Shown here: positions 11,208 through 22,646 of the stretch, one piece after another | Numbering within the stretch: position 1 is the stretch's first letter | How the letters are laid out: every line of letters starts with the position of its first letter | Assembly: GCF_964059135.1 (NCBI RefSeq) | Contig: NZ_OZ060393.1 | Location: 382,501-446,500, forward strand | Length of the DNA stretch: 64,000 nucleotides | From: Buchnera aphidicola (Symydobius americanus) | Lineage (GTDB): Bacteria; Pseudomonadota; Gammaproteobacteria; Enterobacterales; Enterobacteriaceae | Direction of reading: 5' to 3' | Translations under genes and position numbers: made by a program | Notes under the pieces: model-generated | What the model saw: the letters and a program-made list of their open reading frames with translations, nothing else | Told to the model about the DNA's origin: nothing | Databases searched by the model: none

Positions 11208-11513
11208 TTACCAACTAGCCTTTCTTAAACCAGGAACTTCACCCCGCATGGCAGATTCTCTTAATTTCATTCTACTTAATCCAAACTTTCTAATAAATCC
11301 ATGAGGTCTGCCTGTCTGAAGGCAACGATTTCTCTGTCTTGATAAACTAGAATCCCTGGGAAGAGTTTGTAATTTTAAAACCGCTTTCCATCGTTCTTCT
11401 TGATTTACTGACAAATCAGAAATAAGTTTCTTTAATGCTTTTCGTTTTTCAAAAAATTTTTTACCTAATTTTATTCTTTTTAATTCACGAGCTTTCATTG
11501 ATTCTTTGGCCAT
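11208..11513 (-). CDS. rpsN: Ribosomal protein S14
   Basis: Small-subunit head protein of 101 residues, the same as the long, zinc-free form of E. coli. The short zinc-ribbon CxxC version is not used. The [13 protein letters not shown] segment ([18 protein letters not shown]) and the terminal VPGLRKASW are conserved. Confidence 0.97.
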   Translation of the reverse strand: MAKESMKARELKRIKLGKKFFEKRKALKKLISDLSVNQEERWKAVLKLQTLPRDSSLSRQRNRCLQTGRPHGFIRKFGLSRMKLRESAMRGEVPGLRKASW

Positions 11514-11536
11514 AAAGTATCCTTATTAAAAAACAT

Positions 11537-12076
11537 TTATGAACGAAATGGAAAATTAAAAGCTGACAATAATGCAATTCCTTCTTTATTAGAACAAGAA
11601 GAAGTAGTAATAGTAATATCTAAACCACGAATTTTATCAATTATATCATAATTAATTTCAGGAAAAATAATTTGCTCCTTTATACCCATACTGTAATTTC
11701 CTCTCCCATCAAAAGATTTTTTAGAAAACCCTCGAAAATCACGAATTCTAGGAATAACAATAGAAATTAAACGCTTCAAAAAATCCCACTTACGCAAACC
11801 CCTCAAAGTAACTTTACAACCAATAGGATAACCTTCTCGAATCTTAAAACCAGAAATAGATTTTCTTGCCTTTGTAATATAAGGTTTTTGACCAGAAATT
11901 AATGATAAATCCGAAATTGCAAAATCTAAAACTTTTTTATCGTGCGTTGATTTTCCAAGACCCATATTCAATGTAATTTTATTTATCCTTGGAACTTGCA
12001 TAATTGAAGTATACTTAAAATCTAACATCATTTTTTTTACTACGTGAGACTTATAATAACTATATAATTCAGACAT
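11537..12076 (-). CDS. rplE: Ribosomal protein L5
   Basis: Binds 5S rRNA and contacts the P-site tRNA. The 179-residue length and the segments [14 protein letters not shown] and [10 protein letters not shown] match the family. It lies between rplX and rpsN in the spc operon. Confidence 0.97.
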   Translation of the reverse strand: MSELYSYYKSHVVKKMMLDFKYTSIMQVPRINKITLNMGLGKSTHDKKVLDFAISDLSLISGQKPYITKARKSISGFKIREGYPIGCKVTLRGLRKWDFLKRLISIVIPRIRDFRGFSKKSFDGRGNYSMGIKEQIIFPEINYDIIDKIRGLDITITTSSCSNKEGIALLSAFNFPFRS

Positions 12077-12090
12077 CCAAATACTCCTAT

Positions 12091-12408
12091 TTACTTAATA
12101 TTTTTATTATTAGATTTTAAAAATCTCACCTTTTTACCTTTCTCAAATCTAAATCCAACACGATCAGCTTTATTAGTCAATGGATTTAAAAAAGCTACAT
12201 TAGAAATATGAATAGACGCTTCTTTTTTTAAAATTTGAGAAGTTTGATTTCTAGCAGGAATAGCTTTTTGATGTTTAGTAACAAGATTTATACCCTCTAT
12301 AATCAATCTATTTTTTTTATAAATGACCGATCTAACTTTACCAACCTTTCCTTTTTCTTTTCCTGATAAAATAATTACACGATCATTAGAACGAATTTTT
12401 GCCGCCAT
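12091..12408 (-). CDS. rplX: Ribosomal protein L24
   Basis: Assembly-initiating large-subunit protein with an N-terminal KOW motif ([15 protein letters not shown]). The start is the ATG at 12408 (MAAKIRSND), preceded by AGGA at the right distance, giving 105 residues (E. coli 104). A longer reading from a TTG at 12426 is unlikely because it places the ribosome binding site inside the gene. Confidence 0.96.
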   Translation of the reverse strand: MAAKIRSNDRVIILSGKEKGKVGKVRSVIYKKNRLIIEGINLVTKHQKAIPARNQTSQILKKEASIHISNVAFLNPLTNKADRVGFRFEKGKKVRFLKSNNKNIK

Positions 12409-12427
12409 AATAATTTTCCTAAACAAA

Positions 12428-12796
12428 TTAAAGAACTTCTGGAGCTAAAGAAATAATTTTCATAAATTTTTCTATTCTTAACTCGCGAGTTACTGGACCA
12501 AAAACACGAGTACCAATAGGTTGTTCAGAATTATTTAAAATCACACAAGAATTAGTATCAAACCGAATTAAAGAACCATCTGAACGACGAACTCCCTTCT
12601 TAGTACGAACAACCACTGCTTTCAAAACCTCTCCTGTTTTAACTTTTCCTCTAGGAACTGCCTCTTTAATGGCAACTTTAATAATATCACCAATTTTAGC
12701 ATATCGCTTACCAGAACCCCCTAAAACTTTAATACACATTGCGACACGCGCACCAGAATTATCAGCAACATGTAATAATGTTTGTTCTTGAATCAT
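12428..12796 (-). CDS. rplN: Ribosomal protein L14
   Basis: Large-subunit protein of 122 residues, close to the E. coli length, starting [17 protein letters not shown]. The conserved C-terminal FGPVTRELR segment is present. It opens the spc operon in E. coli; here an 85-base A/T-rich gap separates it from rpsQ, the largest gap within the ribosomal cluster apart from the rpmJ-secY one of similar size, so a promoter could lie there. Confidence 0.97.
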   Translation of the reverse strand: MIQEQTLLHVADNSGARVAMCIKVLGGSGKRYAKIGDIIKVAIKEAVPRGKVKTGEVLKAVVVRTKKGVRRSDGSLIRFDTNSCVILNNSEQPIGTRVFGPVTRELRIEKFMKIISLAPEVL

Positions 12797-12881
12797 ATCA
12801 TCTCATACCTCAAAAATAAATAACATGATAATTATAAAAATAAGTTTAAATAATATATTATTTAAAATTTTTTTTTTAATA

Positions 12882-13133
12882 TTAAATGTTTTTTTTTATA
12901 ATTTTAACTAGCTTCCATGACTTTGTTTTAGAAATTGGACGGCATTCAGATACCTCTATAATATCACCATCTTGACATTCATTATGCTCATCATGAACAT
13001 GCAATTTAGTATTTTTTTTAATGAATTTTTTATAAATGGAATGTTTGACAAACCTATCGATAGATATTACAACCGACTTTTGCATTTTATTACTAATAAC
13101 TGTACCCTGAACAGTACGTAATTTATGTATCAT
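12882..13133 (-). CDS. rpsQ: Ribosomal protein S17
   Basis: Small-subunit OB-fold protein, 83 residues (E. coli 84). Family features are the [20 protein letters not shown] start and the [11 protein letters not shown] motif. It overlaps the end of rpmC by 4 bases (ATGA), indicating translational coupling in the S10 operon. Confidence 0.97.
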   Translation of the reverse strand: MIHKLRTVQGTVISNKMQKSVVISIDRFVKHSIYKKFIKKNTKLHVHDEHNECQDGDIIEVSECRPISKTKSWKLVKIIKKNI

Positions 13134-13327
13134 AAAACACCCTCTTTTTTTTCAGTGATCACAGTCTTTATCAAAACAATATTTTTTCGGACATTTCTAA
13201 ATAAATGTGAGTTGGGAGATTTTTCAGAAGATACTTGCATTCTCAGATTAAATTTCTCTTTTAATAAATTTTCTAATTCATGATTAAGATCATCTATTGA
13301 TTTATTACGGAGATCACAAATTTTCAT
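13130..13327 (-). CDS. rpmC: Ribosomal protein L29
   Basis: Small helical protein near the exit tunnel, 65 residues (E. coli 63). The [10 protein letters not shown] segment is typical. It overlaps rplP upstream and rpsQ downstream by 4 bases each, so all three are probably translated in a coupled way. Confidence 0.96.
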   Translation of the reverse strand: MKICDLRNKSIDDLNHELENLLKEKFNLRMQVSSEKSPNSHLFRNVRKNIVLIKTVITEKKEGVL

Positions 13328-13737
13328 TGATTTACCATATTATTTATAAAAATAGTTTTCATGGGTAATTTAGATGCTGCTAATCTAAAAGCTTCTCTAG
13401 ATTCATTTTCAGAAATACCATCTATTTCATATAATATTCTACCAGGCTGTATTAAAGCAACCCAATATTCAACATTGCCTTTTCCTTTGCCCATTCTAAC
13501 TTCTAATGGTTTTTGAGTAATAGGTTTATCTGGAAATACACGTATCCAAATTTTACCTTGTCGTTTCATAGACTTCGTAATCGCTCTTCTTGCCGATTCG
13601 ATTTGTCTTGAAGTTAATCGACCTCTTGTAATTGCTTTTAATCCAAATGTTCCAAAAACAAGATTAGAATTTAAAACTAAACCGCGATTTTTACCTTTAT
13701 GCATTTTTCGAAATTTAGTACGCTTAGGTTGTAACAT
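13324..13737 (-). CDS. rplP: Ribosomal protein L16
   Basis: Large-subunit protein at the A site, 137 residues (E. coli 136). The start [19 protein letters not shown] and the segments [10 protein letters not shown] and RMGKGKG are conserved. It overlaps rpmC by 4 bases and follows rpsC by 8. Confidence 0.97.
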   Translation of the reverse strand: MLQPKRTKFRKMHKGKNRGLVLNSNLVFGTFGLKAITRGRLTSRQIESARRAITKSMKRQGKIWIRVFPDKPITQKPLEVRMGKGKGNVEYWVALIQPGRILYEIDGISENESREAFRLAASKLPMKTIFINNMVNQ

Positions 13738-13745
13738 GAATAAAA

Positions 13746-14465
13746 TTATCTCCTATTATTTAAAATATTCACAAGGGAATAATTTGTTTTCTTTTCTGTC
13801 TTAGTACCTTTCTGAATAGAATCAAGATTTTTCATACCATCTAATATTTCTCCTTTAAATACCCAAACCTTAACTCCAATAATCCCATAAGTAGTACGAG
13901 CTTCAGATAAACTATATTCAATATTAGCTCGTAAAGTATGTAAAGGTACTCTACCTTCTCTATACCATTCTCGTCTTGCAATTTCAGTTCCACCCAAACG
14001 ACCGCTTACTTCAACCTTAATGCCTTGTGCTCCCTGTCTCATAGCATTCTGAACAGATCTCTTCATAGCCCTACGAAACATAATACGTCTTTCTAATTGA
14101 GAACTAATGCTATCAGCAATTAATTTCGAATCTAATTCTGGTTTTTTAACTTCTGAAATATTAATTTGAACAGGAAAACCAGACATGAATGAAATTTTAT
14201 CACGTAATTTTTCAACATCTTCTCCTTTTTTACCAATTACAATTCCGGGACGAGCTGTATGAATAGTTACTTTAATATTTTTAGATAATCGCTCAATTAC
14301 AATTCTAGAAATAGAAGCTTTTTTTAATTTTGTTTGTAAAAACTTCCTAATCTTAAAATCTCCAATTAAATATTTTGAAAAAACCTTACTATTTGCAAAC
14401 CAAGTGGAATTCCAAGATTTGATAATACCAAGTCGCATGCCATGTGGATGTACTTTCTGACCCAT
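13746..14465 (-). CDS. rpsC: Ribosomal protein S3
   Basis: Small-subunit protein lining the mRNA entry channel. It is 239 residues (E. coli 233), starting [14 protein letters not shown]. The KH domain [14 protein letters not shown] and the C-terminal [15 protein letters not shown] segment are intact. The extra residues are a lysine- and asparagine-rich C-terminal tail. Confidence 0.97.
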   Translation of the reverse strand: MGQKVHPHGMRLGIIKSWNSTWFANSKVFSKYLIGDFKIRKFLQTKLKKASISRIVIERLSKNIKVTIHTARPGIVIGKKGEDVEKLRDKISFMSGFPVQINISEVKKPELDSKLIADSISSQLERRIMFRRAMKRSVQNAMRQGAQGIKVEVSGRLGGTEIARREWYREGRVPLHTLRANIEYSLSEARTTYGIIGVKVWVFKGEILDGMKNLDSIQKGTKTEKKTNYSLVNILNNRR

Positions 14466-14488
14466 TATTACTATTCTCCAAAAAAAAA

Positions 14489-14821
14489 TTATTTACTGGC
14501 GACAATTACAGTAATATGACTGGTTCGTTTCAAAATTCTATCAGATCTTCCTTTTGCCCGAGGGAGCATTCTTTTCATAGTAGGTCCTTCATCAACAAAA
14601 ATATTTTTTATAAAAAGATTTTTAGAATCTATTCCAAGATTATGCTCAGCATTTGCAATAGCAGAAAAAAGAACCTTTTTTACTAAAAAAGCCGCCTTTT
14701 TTTTATTATAATTTAATATATTTATTACATCAAAAATCTTTTTTCCTCGAATTAAATTAGCTATTAATCTTACTTTTTGAGCTGATGACTTTGCTTGACG
14801 ATATTTTGCTAAAATTTCCAT
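14489..14821 (-). CDS. rplV: Ribosomal protein L22
   Basis: Its loop lines the exit tunnel. The start is the ATG at 14821 ([13 protein letters not shown]), giving 110 residues as in E. coli; the in-frame TTG at 14830 is rejected. The conserved tunnel loop [19 protein letters not shown] is unchanged. Confidence 0.96.
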   Translation of the reverse strand: MEILAKYRQAKSSAQKVRLIANLIRGKKIFDVINILNYNKKKAAFLVKKVLFSAIANAEHNLGIDSKNLFIKNIFVDEGPTMKRMLPRAKGRSDRILKRTSHITVIVASK

Positions 14822-14833
14822 CGATTTCAATAC

Positions 14834-15112
14834 CTAACGTTTTTTAATTTTTTTATCTGCTGTATGTCCTCGATAAGTGCGAGTTAAAGAGAACTCACCT
14901 AATTTATGTCCAACCATTTCTTCTGTAATAAAAATTGGTATATGTTGACGACCATTATGAACAGAAATAGTTAATCCAACCATATTTGGAAATATTGTAG
15001 AACGTCTAGACCATGTTTTAATTGGTTTTTTATTGTTCATTTGAATATTTTTTTTTACTTTAGAAAATAAACTAACATCAATAAACGGACCTTTTTTTAA
15101 AGAACGAGGCAT
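14834..15112 (-). CDS. rpsS: Ribosomal protein S19
   Basis: Small-subunit head protein, 92 residues as in E. coli, starting [15 protein letters not shown]. The conserved [16 protein letters not shown] segment is present. It lies 21 bases after rplB. Confidence 0.98.
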   Translation of the reverse strand: MPRSLKKGPFIDVSLFSKVKKNIQMNNKKPIKTWSRRSTIFPNMVGLTISVHNGRQHIPIFITEEMVGHKLGEFSLTRTYRGHTADKKIKKR

Positions 15113-15133
15113 ATATATTAATTATCCTAATTA

Positions 15134-15961
15134 TTATTTATTATGATGACGAGAACGTAATATAAATTTATTAGTTCTCTTATTATTTCTAGTCTTTTTT
15201 CCTTTAGTTTGCTTTCCCCATGGAGTAACAGGATGTTTACCAAAATTTTTCCCTTCCCCACCACCATGCGGATGATCTACTGGATTCATTGCAGTTCCTC
15301 GTACTGTAGGTCGAATTCCTTTCCATCGTGATGCGCCCGCTTTACCTAATACTTGCAACATATGTTCAGAATTACCAACTTCCCCAATCGTAGCTCTACA
15401 ATGAGATAAAACTTTTCTTATTTCTCCAGATTTTAATCTTAAAGTAACATAAAAATCATCCTTAGAAATAATTTGAGCATAACTTCCAGCAGTTCTAGAA
15501 ATTTGACCACCTTTCCCTAATCTCATTTCAATATTATGTATTAAAGTTCCAGTAGGAATATTTTTCATAGGCAAACTATTACCAATCCTAATCGATACTT
15601 TATCCCCAGAAATCACTTTATCTCCAATAGCAAGATTTTTTGGTGCTAAAATATATCTCCTAACTCCATCTTGATATAATACTAAAGCAATATTAGAAGA
15701 TCTGTTGGGATCATATTCAAATCTCTCAATTCTTGCAGGAATATTATCTTTTGAGCGTTTAAAATCAACTATACGGTATATTCTTTTATGTCTCCCCCCA
15801 ATATGACGAGTAGTAATACGACCATTGTTATTTCTACCTCCAGTCTTATGGTTAGTAGTTAATAACGATGAATATGGTCTTCCTTTATATAAATTAGGAG
15901 TTACTACCTTAATTTTATGTCGACGACCAGGAGAGGTTGGTTTACATTTTATAACGACCAT
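15134..15961 (-). CDS. rplB: Ribosomal protein L2
   Basis: Essential large-subunit protein near the peptidyl transferase centre. It is 275 residues (E. coli 273). The segment [15 protein letters not shown], with the functionally important histidine, is intact, as are [14 protein letters not shown] at the start and RSRHHNK at the end. Confidence 0.98.
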   Translation of the reverse strand: MVVIKCKPTSPGRRHKIKVVTPNLYKGRPYSSLLTTNHKTGGRNNNGRITTRHIGGRHKRIYRIVDFKRSKDNIPARIERFEYDPNRSSNIALVLYQDGVRRYILAPKNLAIGDKVISGDKVSIRIGNSLPMKNIPTGTLIHNIEMRLGKGGQISRTAGSYAQIISKDDFYVTLRLKSGEIRKVLSHCRATIGEVGNSEHMLQVLGKAGASRWKGIRPTVRGTAMNPVDHPHGGGEGKNFGKHPVTPWGKQTKGKKTRNNKRTNKFILRSRHHNK

Positions 15962-15986
15962 ATTGAATTTCTCCGATTATCTAATA

Positions 15987-16286
15987 CTAAAAATTATTCA
16001 TAAAATCCAATTTTTGACCTTTTTTTAAAGTAACATAAGCTTTTTTCCAATTATTTCGTACAATAATTTTTTTTCCTTTATTTTTTTTTTTTCCTTTCAT
16101 ACAAATTATATTTACTTTTTGAACATCAACTGAAAATAATTTTTCAACAGCTAGTTTAATAATATGCTTATTAGATCGAAAAGAAACCTTAAATGTAATC
16201 TTGTTATTTTTTTCAGATAGAATAGAAGATTTTTCAGATATATGAGGAGAATACAATATATCAAATAAACGATCTTTCGAAATCAT
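15987..16286 (-). CDS. rplW: Ribosomal protein L23
   Basis: Docking site at the tunnel exit for trigger factor and SRP. It is 99 residues (E. coli 100), with the conserved PHISEKSS near the N-terminus. The lysine-rich loop contains a run of 12 adenines (T-run at 16081-16092 on the plus strand) that is in frame. It overlaps rplD by 4 bases. Confidence 0.96.
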   Translation of the reverse strand: MISKDRLFDILYSPHISEKSSILSEKNNKITFKVSFRSNKHIIKLAVEKLFSVDVQKVNIICMKGKKKNKGKKIIVRNNWKKAYVTLKKGQKLDFMNNF

Positions 16287-16888
16287 ATTAAAATTTCCTC
16301 AACTTTTTTTATTGCATCAAAAGTCATAATTGTATTTTTAAAATTAACTAAACTAATAGGATCAACTGACCAAACATCCCTTACACATACTTTATATAAA
16401 TTACGAGAAGCAAATAACAAATTTTTATTTATTATTTCTGTAATAATTAATACTTCTTTTAATTTAAGAGATTGCAACTTTTGAATCAATAACTTAGTTT
16501 TAAAACTTGATATAGAAAAATCTTTAAATACAATTAATCTATTTTGACGTATCAATTGTGAAAAAATGCTCCTTAATGCACCGCGATACATTTTTCGATT
16601 TACTTTATGATAATAAACCTTGGGCTTAGCAGCAAAAGTTACCCCCCCAGATCGCCAAATAGGACTTCTAATTGAACCAACTCGGGCACGCCCAGTACCT
16701 TTTTGTCTCCATGGTTTTTTTCCAGAACCAGATACTTCAGATCTATTTTTTTGAGCACGACTTCCTTGACGAGCACGATTAGAATATGATGTAACTATCT
16801 GGTGAATTAAAGACTGATTAAAATCAATTTTAAATACCAAATCTGAAACTGAAATAACAGATTGTGTATCTCGAAGTACCAATTGCAT
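16283..16888 (-). CDS. rplD: Ribosomal protein L4
   Basis: Tunnel protein and, in E. coli, the repressor of the S10 operon. The start at 16888 ([10 protein letters not shown]) gives 201 residues, the E. coli length; an upstream ATG at 16918 lies inside rplC and is rejected. The tunnel-loop segment [20 protein letters not shown] is conserved. No S10-leader hairpin like the E. coli L4 target could be recognised upstream of rpsJ. Confidence 0.96.
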   Translation of the reverse strand: MQLVLRDTQSVISVSDLVFKIDFNQSLIHQIVTSYSNRARQGSRAQKNRSEVSGSGKKPWRQKGTGRARVGSIRSPIWRSGGVTFAAKPKVYYHKVNRKMYRGALRSIFSQLIRQNRLIVFKDFSISSFKTKLLIQKLQSLKLKEVLIITEIINKNLLFASRNLYKVCVRDVWSVDPISLVNFKNTIMTFDAIKKVEEILI

Positions 16889-16889
16889 A

Positions 16890-17522
16890 TTATCCTCCTT
16901 TAACAGCTGGCTTAACAATTACATTTCCACCAACCGATCCAGGAACAGAACCCTTTACAAATAAAAAATTCTTTTGAATATCAATTTGAATAATTTTCAA
17001 ACTTTGAACTGTAACACGACAATTCCCTAAATGACCAGCCATCTTTTTTCCTTTAAACACCTTACCTGGAGTTTGATTTTGACCAATAGAACCAGGTGCT
17101 CTATGAGATAATGAATTTCCATGAGTAGCATCTTGCATACTGAAATTCCATCGCTTTATAGTACCAGAAAATCCTTTCCCTTTAGATAATCCAGTAACAT
17201 CAACTTTTTTTATAGAATTAAATAAACTTAAATTAATGATCTGACCTATTTTGAATTTATGATCTGCTGTTATTTTAAATTCCCACAAACCACGACCAGG
17301 AATTACACCAGATTTTTTAAAATGACCCATCTCTGGTTTATTTAATTTATTTTTTTTTTTTAATCCTGTAGTTAACTGAATAGCATGATAATGATCAAAT
17401 TGTAATGTCTTAATTTGAGTAATTCTATTTTCTGTTATTTCTATTACAGTAACAGGAATAGCATTACCATCTTGAGTAAATATTCTCGTCATTCCAATTT
17501 TTGTACCAACTAATCCAAGCAT
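16890..17522 (-). CDS. rplC: Ribosomal protein L3
   Basis: Early-assembly large-subunit protein, 210 residues (E. coli 209), starting [15 protein letters not shown]. The loop [20 protein letters not shown] near the peptidyl transferase centre keeps the glutamine that is methylated by PrmB in E. coli. A run of 12 adenines (T-run 17350-17361) lies in frame in a lysine stretch. Confidence 0.97.
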   Translation of the reverse strand: MLGLVGTKIGMTRIFTQDGNAIPVTVIEITENRITQIKTLQFDHYHAIQLTTGLKKKNKLNKPEMGHFKKSGVIPGRGLWEFKITADHKFKIGQIINLSLFNSIKKVDVTGLSKGKGFSGTIKRWNFSMQDATHGNSLSHRAPGSIGQNQTPGKVFKGKKMAGHLGNCRVTVQSLKIIQIDIQKNFLFVKGSVPGSVGGNVIVKPAVKGG

Positions 17523-17578
17523 ATGCTATCACCAATTATAACGATATAATTATTAAGATAATAATTTATTATAATAAT

Positions 17579-17890
17579 TTAACTCACACTAATTTGAACA
17601 TCTACTCCAGCGGATAAATCCATTCTCATTAAAGCATCAATAGTTTTTTCGGTTGGTTCTATAATATCAATTAATCTTTTATGAGTACGGATTTCATACT
17701 GATCTCGAGCATCTTTATTAACATGGGGAGAAACTAACACTGTAAATCGTTCTTTTTTAGTCGGTAAAGGAACTGGACCACATACTTGAGCCCCAGTTCG
17801 TTTAGCTGTCGCAACAATTTCAAAAGTAGATTGATCAATCAATCGATGATCAAATGCTTTTAATCTAATTCGAATTTTCTGGTTCTGCAT
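17579..17890 (-). CDS. rpsJ: Ribosomal protein S10
   Basis: Small-subunit protein, also NusE in E. coli antitermination. It is 103 residues as in E. coli, with the conserved [17 protein letters not shown] segment. It is the first gene of the S10 operon; about 300 bases without a gene precede it. Confidence 0.98.
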   Translation of the reverse strand: MQNQKIRIRLKAFDHRLIDQSTFEIVATAKRTGAQVCGPVPLPTKKERFTVLVSPHVNKDARDQYEIRTHKRLIDIIEPTEKTIDALMRMDLSAGVDVQISVS

Positions 17891-18104
17891 AATCTCAGAA
17901 CTCCAATTATTTAAAAAGAAAATTAAAAAATAGTTTAATTAAAAATAATAAACTATTATATTTTTATAATACAACATCTATTAAAAAAGATAAAACTATA
18001 AATATATTATATAATAGAATTATGATACAACATCTGAAAAAATAAAAATATTTATTATAAAATGATATCATAACATTAAATAATATAAATTTAATAACTG
18101 TAAT
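17891..18104. promoter_or_regulatory. Upstream region of the S10 operon
   Basis: A/T-rich leader region before rpsJ, expected to hold the S10 promoter. An 11-base direct repeat (ATACAACATCT on the plus strand) occurs at 17969-17979 and 18025-18035, 56 bases apart. Several TATAAT-like boxes exist on the minus strand but none has a convincing -35 box, so I do not name a specific promoter. Confidence 0.35.
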
Positions 18105-18148
18105 CTAAAAAATCAAGAAAAGAGTATACAATTATTCTCTTTCCTTGA
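18105..18148 (-). terminator. Intrinsic terminator of the str operon after tuf
   Basis: Plus-strand arms at 18113-18124 and 18137-18148 pair over 12 positions, with one A/C mismatch that becomes a G-U pair in minus-strand RNA. The loop is 12 bases. In minus-strand RNA the stem is followed directly by six U residues (18112-18107). It lies 43 bases downstream of the tuf stop codon. Stem, position and U-tract together make this the clearest Rho-independent terminator in the window. Confidence 0.8.
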
Positions 18149-18190
18149 AATAATGTATAATATATATAATCAGATACATTCGAATAATTA

Positions 18191-19375
18191 TTAACTAATC
18201 ACCTTTACTACAACACCAGCACCCACAGTCCTACCACCTTCTCTAATTGCAAAACGTAACCCATCAGCCATGGCAATAGGGTTAATTAAAGTAACTAGCA
18301 TTTTTATATTATCGCCAGGCATAACCATTTCAACACCTTCAGGTAATTCAATTGAACCAGTAACATCAGTAGTTCGAAAATAAAACTGCGGACGATACCC
18401 TTTAAAAAATGGAGTATGTCTACCACCTTCTTCTTTAGATAAAATATATACTTCAGCCTCAAATGTAGTATGAGGGTGAATACTACCAGGTTTAGATAAT
18501 ACCTGACCTCTCTCTATTTCATCCCTTTTAGTACCTCGTAATAAAATACCAACATTTTCTCCGGCACGACCTTCATCTAATAATTTTCTAAACATTTCTA
18601 CGCCAGTACAAATTGTTTTGGTAGTTGGTTTAATACCAACAATTTCCACTTCTTCTCCCACTTTAATAATACCTTTTTCAACCCTTCCGGTAACAACAGT
18701 ACCTCTACCAGAAATAGAAAAAACATCCTCAATAGGAAGTAAAAAAGGATGATCAATATCTCTTTTAGGATTAGGAATATAAGTATCTAAAGCATTTGCT
18801 AAGTCTATAATTTTTGATTCCCATGCAGAATCTCCTTCTAATGCTTTTAGAGCAGAACCTCTAATAATAGGAGTATCATCACCAGGAAAATCATACTGGG
18901 TTAATAAATCGCGAACTTCCATTTCAACTAATTCTAATAATTCTTCATCATCAACCATATCACATTTATTTAAAAATACTACCATATGTGGAACACCAAC
19001 TTGACGACCAAGTAAAATATGTTCTCTGGTTTGCGGCATAGGACCATCCGTAGCTGCAACTACTAAAATAGCACCATCCATTTGTGCAGCCCCAGTAATC
19101 ATATTTTTAATATAATCTGCATGACCTGGACAATCAACATGCGCATAATGTCGAGATTGAGTATCATACTCTACATGCGAAGTATTAATGGTTATTCCTC
19201 TTGCCTTTTCTTCGGGAGCATTATCAATTTGATCAAAAGCACGAGCAGATCCACCATAATGTTTAGATAAAACCGTAGTAATAGCCGCTGTTAAAGTAGT
19301 TTTACCATGATCTACATGCCCTATAGTACCCACATTAATATGCGGCTTCAAACGCTGAAATTTTTCTTTAGACAC
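18191..19375 (-). CDS. tuf: Translation elongation factor Tu
   Basis: Carries aminoacyl-tRNA to the ribosome. It is 394 residues, as in E. coli, with the G1 loop [10 protein letters not shown] (about 18-27), effector region [24 protein letters not shown] and the GSALKAL G5 loop. It is the last gene of the str operon, 64 bases after fusA, and is followed by a strong terminator. Its base composition is less A/T-rich than neighbouring genes, consistent with strong selection. Confidence 0.99.
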   Translation of the reverse strand: MSKEKFQRLKPHINVGTIGHVDHGKTTLTAAITTVLSKHYGGSARAFDQIDNAPEEKARGITINTSHVEYDTQSRHYAHVDCPGHADYIKNMITGAAQMDGAILVVAATDGPMPQTREHILLGRQVGVPHMVVFLNKCDMVDDEELLELVEMEVRDLLTQYDFPGDDTPIIRGSALKALEGDSAWESKIIDLANALDTYIPNPKRDIDHPFLLPIEDVFSISGRGTVVTGRVEKGIIKVGEEVEIVGIKPTTKTICTGVEMFRKLLDEGRAGENVGILLRGTKRDEIERGQVLSKPGSIHPHTTFEAEVYILSKEEGGRHTPFFKGYRPQFYFRTTDVTGSIELPEGVEMVMPGDNIKMLVTLINPIAMADGLRFAIREGGRTVGAGVVVKVIS

Positions 19376-19439
19376 AATTTTTTCCTTTATATATAACTAA
19401 AAAATAAATAAAATATTAAAATAAATTTAATATATAAAG

Positions 19440-21551
19440 TTATTTACTTTTTTTTTCAATAATACTTAATGAAATATTTTTAGGAATTTCTAGATAATTT
19501 AAAAATTCCATAGAATAAGATGCCCTACCTTGAGTTTGAGAACGTAAATCAGTTGCATAACCAAACATTTCAGATAAAGGAACTCTAGCAGAAATAGACT
19601 TTCCTGTCTGTAAATCTTGCAAACCTTCTATAATACCCCGTCTTCGATTTAAGTCTCCTATTACATCTCCCATATATTCTTCTGGTGTTTCAATTTCAAC
19701 TTTCATGATAGGTTCTAATAAAACTGGATCAGCTTGCTTAAAACCACTTTTAAAGGCCATAGAAGCAGCAAATTTGAAAGCTAATTCTGAAGAATCAACA
19801 TCATGATATGAACCAAAATGTAATCTTATCCCTACATCAACAACTGGATACCCTGCAAGCGGTCCGGATTTTAATTGCTCTTGAATACCTTTATCAATAG
19901 CCGAAATATATTCGCTCGGAATTACACCACCTTTAATATCATTAACAAAATCATATCCTGATCTTCCAGGTAATAAAGGAAATATATCAATTACAACATG
20001 ACCATATTGTCCTCTTCCTCCTGATTGTTTAATATATTTTCCTTCAATATTTTTCACTGTATTTCGGATTGTTTCTCTATATGCCACTTGAGGGTTACCT
20101 ATACTTGCATCAACACTAAATTCTCTTTTCATGCGATCAATAATGATTTCTAAATGTAATTCCCCCATACCAGCAATAATTGTTTGATTAGACTCATGAT
20201 CAGTCCAAACTCGAAAAGATGGATCTTCTTTGGCTAATCTACTTAAAGCAAGACCCATTTTTTCTTGATCTGTTTTTGTTTTGGGCTCTACAGCAATAGA
20301 AATAACAGGTTCTGGAAATTCCATTTTTTCCAAAATAACAGGATGATTTAAATCACATAAAGTATCACCAGTAGTAACATTTTTTAAACCAATAGCAGCA
20401 GCAATATCTCCTGCTCGTACTTCTTTAATTTCTTCCCTCTTATTAGCATGCATTTGAACAATTCTACCAAAGCGTTCTTTTTGGGATTTTACTGAATTAA
20501 ATACAGTATCTCCAGAAGATACCATTCCGGAATAAACTCTAAAAAAAGTCAAATTCCCAACAAAAGGATCACTAGCAATTTTAAATGCTAAAGCAGAAAA
20601 AGGAGCATCATCACTAACAATATGATCAACAGTAATTAATTTCTTATCTTGTGATGAAGTATCTATAATAGATTTTATATCTGTCGGAGAAGGTAAATAT
20701 TCAATAATAGAATCTAATAATGCCTGTATTCCTTTATTTTTAAAAGCAGAACCACAAGTAATTAATATAATTTCATTATTTAAACATCTTTTTCTTAATC
20801 CTGATTTAATTTCATATTCAGATAAAATTTCGTTATTTAAATATTTTTCCATAACTTCTTCATCAGACTCTGCTGCCGCTTCGATTAATATTTGATTCCA
20901 TTTTTTAGAATCATCTAACATATAATCCGGGATATCATCATATCGAAATGTAATACCTTGATCAGCATCATTCCAATATACTGCTTTCATTTTAATTAAA
21001 TCAATAATTCCAAGAAACTGATCTTCTTCTCCAATAGATAATTGAATAGGTATAGGATTAGCACGTAATTTAGATCTAATTTGATCAACCACTTTTAAAA
21101 AATTTGCTCCAATACGATCCATTTTATTAACAAATGCAATTCGGGGAACTTTATATTTATTTGCCTGCCGCCAAACTGTTTCAGATTGAGGTTGAACACC
21201 TCCAACAGCACAATAAACCATCACTACACCATCTAAAATACGCATAGATCGTTCTACTTCAATTGTAAAATCTACATGACCGGGTGTATCAATAATATTA
21301 ATACGATGAGGTAAAAACTGCTTTGACATACCAGACCAAAATGTCGTAGTAGCAGCTGAAGTAATTGTTATTCCTCGTTCTTGCTCTTGCTCCATCCAAT
21401 CCATTGTAGCCGCACCGTCATGAACTTCTCCAATTTTGTGATTAATACCTGTATAAAACAAAATTCTCTCAGTAGTAGTGGTTTTACCAGCATCAATGTG
21501 TGCACTAATACCTATATTACGATAATTAATAATTGGTGTTGTACGAACCAT
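19440..21551 (-). CDS. fusA: Translation elongation factor G
   Basis: Translocation GTPase of 703 residues (E. coli 704). The N-terminus has the G1 loop [15 protein letters not shown], then DTPGHVDF and NKMDRIGA; domains II to V follow, with the conserved domain IV segment [12 protein letters not shown]. It lies in the str operon between rpsG and tuf. Confidence 0.99.
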   Translation of the reverse strand: MVRTTPIINYRNIGISAHIDAGKTTTTERILFYTGINHKIGEVHDGAATMDWMEQEQERGITITSAATTTFWSGMSKQFLPHRINIIDTPGHVDFTIEVERSMRILDGVVMVYCAVGGVQPQSETVWRQANKYKVPRIAFVNKMDRIGANFLKVVDQIRSKLRANPIPIQLSIGEEDQFLGIIDLIKMKAVYWNDADQGITFRYDDIPDYMLDDSKKWNQILIEAAAESDEEVMEKYLNNEILSEYEIKSGLRKRCLNNEIILITCGSAFKNKGIQALLDSIIEYLPSPTDIKSIIDTSSQDKKLITVDHIVSDDAPFSALAFKIASDPFVGNLTFFRVYSGMVSSGDTVFNSVKSQKERFGRIVQMHANKREEIKEVRAGDIAAAIGLKNVTTGDTLCDLNHPVILEKMEFPEPVISIAVEPKTKTDQEKMGLALSRLAKEDPSFRVWTDHESNQTIIAGMGELHLEIIIDRMKREFSVDASIGNPQVAYRETIRNTVKNIEGKYIKQSGGRGQYGHVVIDIFPLLPGRSGYDFVNDIKGGVIPSEYISAIDKGIQEQLKSGPLAGYPVVDVGIRLHFGSYHDVDSSELAFKFAASMAFKSGFKQADPVLLEPIMKVEIETPEEYMGDVIGDLNRRRGIIEGLQDLQTGKSISARVPLSEMFGYATDLRSQTQGRASYSMEFLNYLEIPKNISLSIIEKKSK

Positions 21552-21619
21552 ATTTTCCCTTTATAAAAATAACATAATTAAAACTATATTTTATTAATAT
21601 ATAGTTTATATTATGAAAA

Positions 21620-22090
21620 TTACCAACGATAATGTGCAAAAGCCTTATTTGCTTCTGCCATGCGATGAACTTCTTCACGTTTTTTAACAGCAGAACCCTT
21701 ATTTTCTAAAACATCTAATAATTCATAAAATAAACGAAGAAACATTGATTTTTCTTTTCTTTTCCTTGCAGACATGATAATCCAACGCATTGCTAATGCA
21801 TCCCGCCTAATTGGACGAACCTCAACAGGAACTTGATATGTAGAACCACCTACTCTTCTAGATTTAACTTCTACAACAGGACGAACATTTTCTAATGCTT
21901 CATCAAAAATCGACAATTCATTTTTTTTATGTTTTTCAGATAATTTCTGTAATGCAGTATACACAATATATGATGCAAGAGATTTTTTTCCATCAACCAT
22001 TAATATATTAATAAATTTTGCTAATAATACAGAAGAAAATTTAGGATCTGGCAAAATTTCACGATTCCCAACAACACGACGACGAGACAT
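21620..22090 (-). CDS. rpsG: Ribosomal protein S7
   Basis: Nucleates assembly of the 30S head; in E. coli it also represses its operon. It is 156 residues, the common bacterial length, with the conserved segments [21 protein letters not shown] and [14 protein letters not shown]. Confidence 0.98.
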   Translation of the reverse strand: MSRRRVVGNREILPDPKFSSVLLAKFINILMVDGKKSLASYIVYTALQKLSEKHKKNELSIFDEALENVRPVVEVKSRRVGGSTYQVPVEVRPIRRDALAMRWIIMSARKRKEKSMFLRLFYELLDVLENKGSAVKKREEVHRMAEANKAFAHYRW

Positions 22091-22142
22091 ACTTATTCTC
22101 CAACAAATTAAAATGAATAAAAATTAATAATTAAAATAAATA

Positions 22143-22517
22143 TTATTTTTTTGATTTTTTTACACCATATTTTGACCTACTCTTCTTTCGTTCTTTAACA
22201 CCAGCGCAATCTAAAGCACCTCGAACTACATGGTAACGAACTCCAGGTAAATCTTTAACACGACCACCTCGAATTAAAATAACCGAATGTTCTTGCAAAT
22301 TATGACCTTCTCCACCAATATAAGCAGTGACTTCAAATCCATTAGTTAATTTTACACGACATACTTTACGTAAAGCAGAGTTAGGTTTTTTAGGAGTAGT
22401 AGTATATACTCTCATACAAACACCCCTTTTTTGAGGACATTTTTCTAATGCGGGAACATTATTTTTTATTATTCTTCGAACACGAGGTGAACGTACTAAT
22501 TGATTAATTGTAACCAT
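22143..22517 (-). CDS. rpsL: Ribosomal protein S12
   Basis: Decoding-centre protein of 124 residues, as in E. coli. The [20 protein letters not shown] segment has the wild-type lysine associated with streptomycin sensitivity, and the second decoding loop [12 protein letters not shown] is intact. It begins the str operon; the start codon has a GAGGG ribosome binding site. A 129-base gap separates it from tusB. Confidence 0.98.
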   Translation of the reverse strand: MVTINQLVRSPRVRRIIKNNVPALEKCPQKRGVCMRVYTTTPKKPNSALRKVCRVKLTNGFEVTAYIGGEGHNLQEHSVILIRGGRVKDLPGVRYHVVRGALDCAGVKERKKSRSKYGVKKSKK

Positions 22518-22646
22518 AAAACCCTCAAAATAAATAGATAAAACTAATTAAGAAAATTTATCAGATAAATTAATTATGAACAATCTTAACTTTGTTATAT
22601 AAATAATTTAATATTAAAATTAAATATTATTAATAATTTAAAAACA

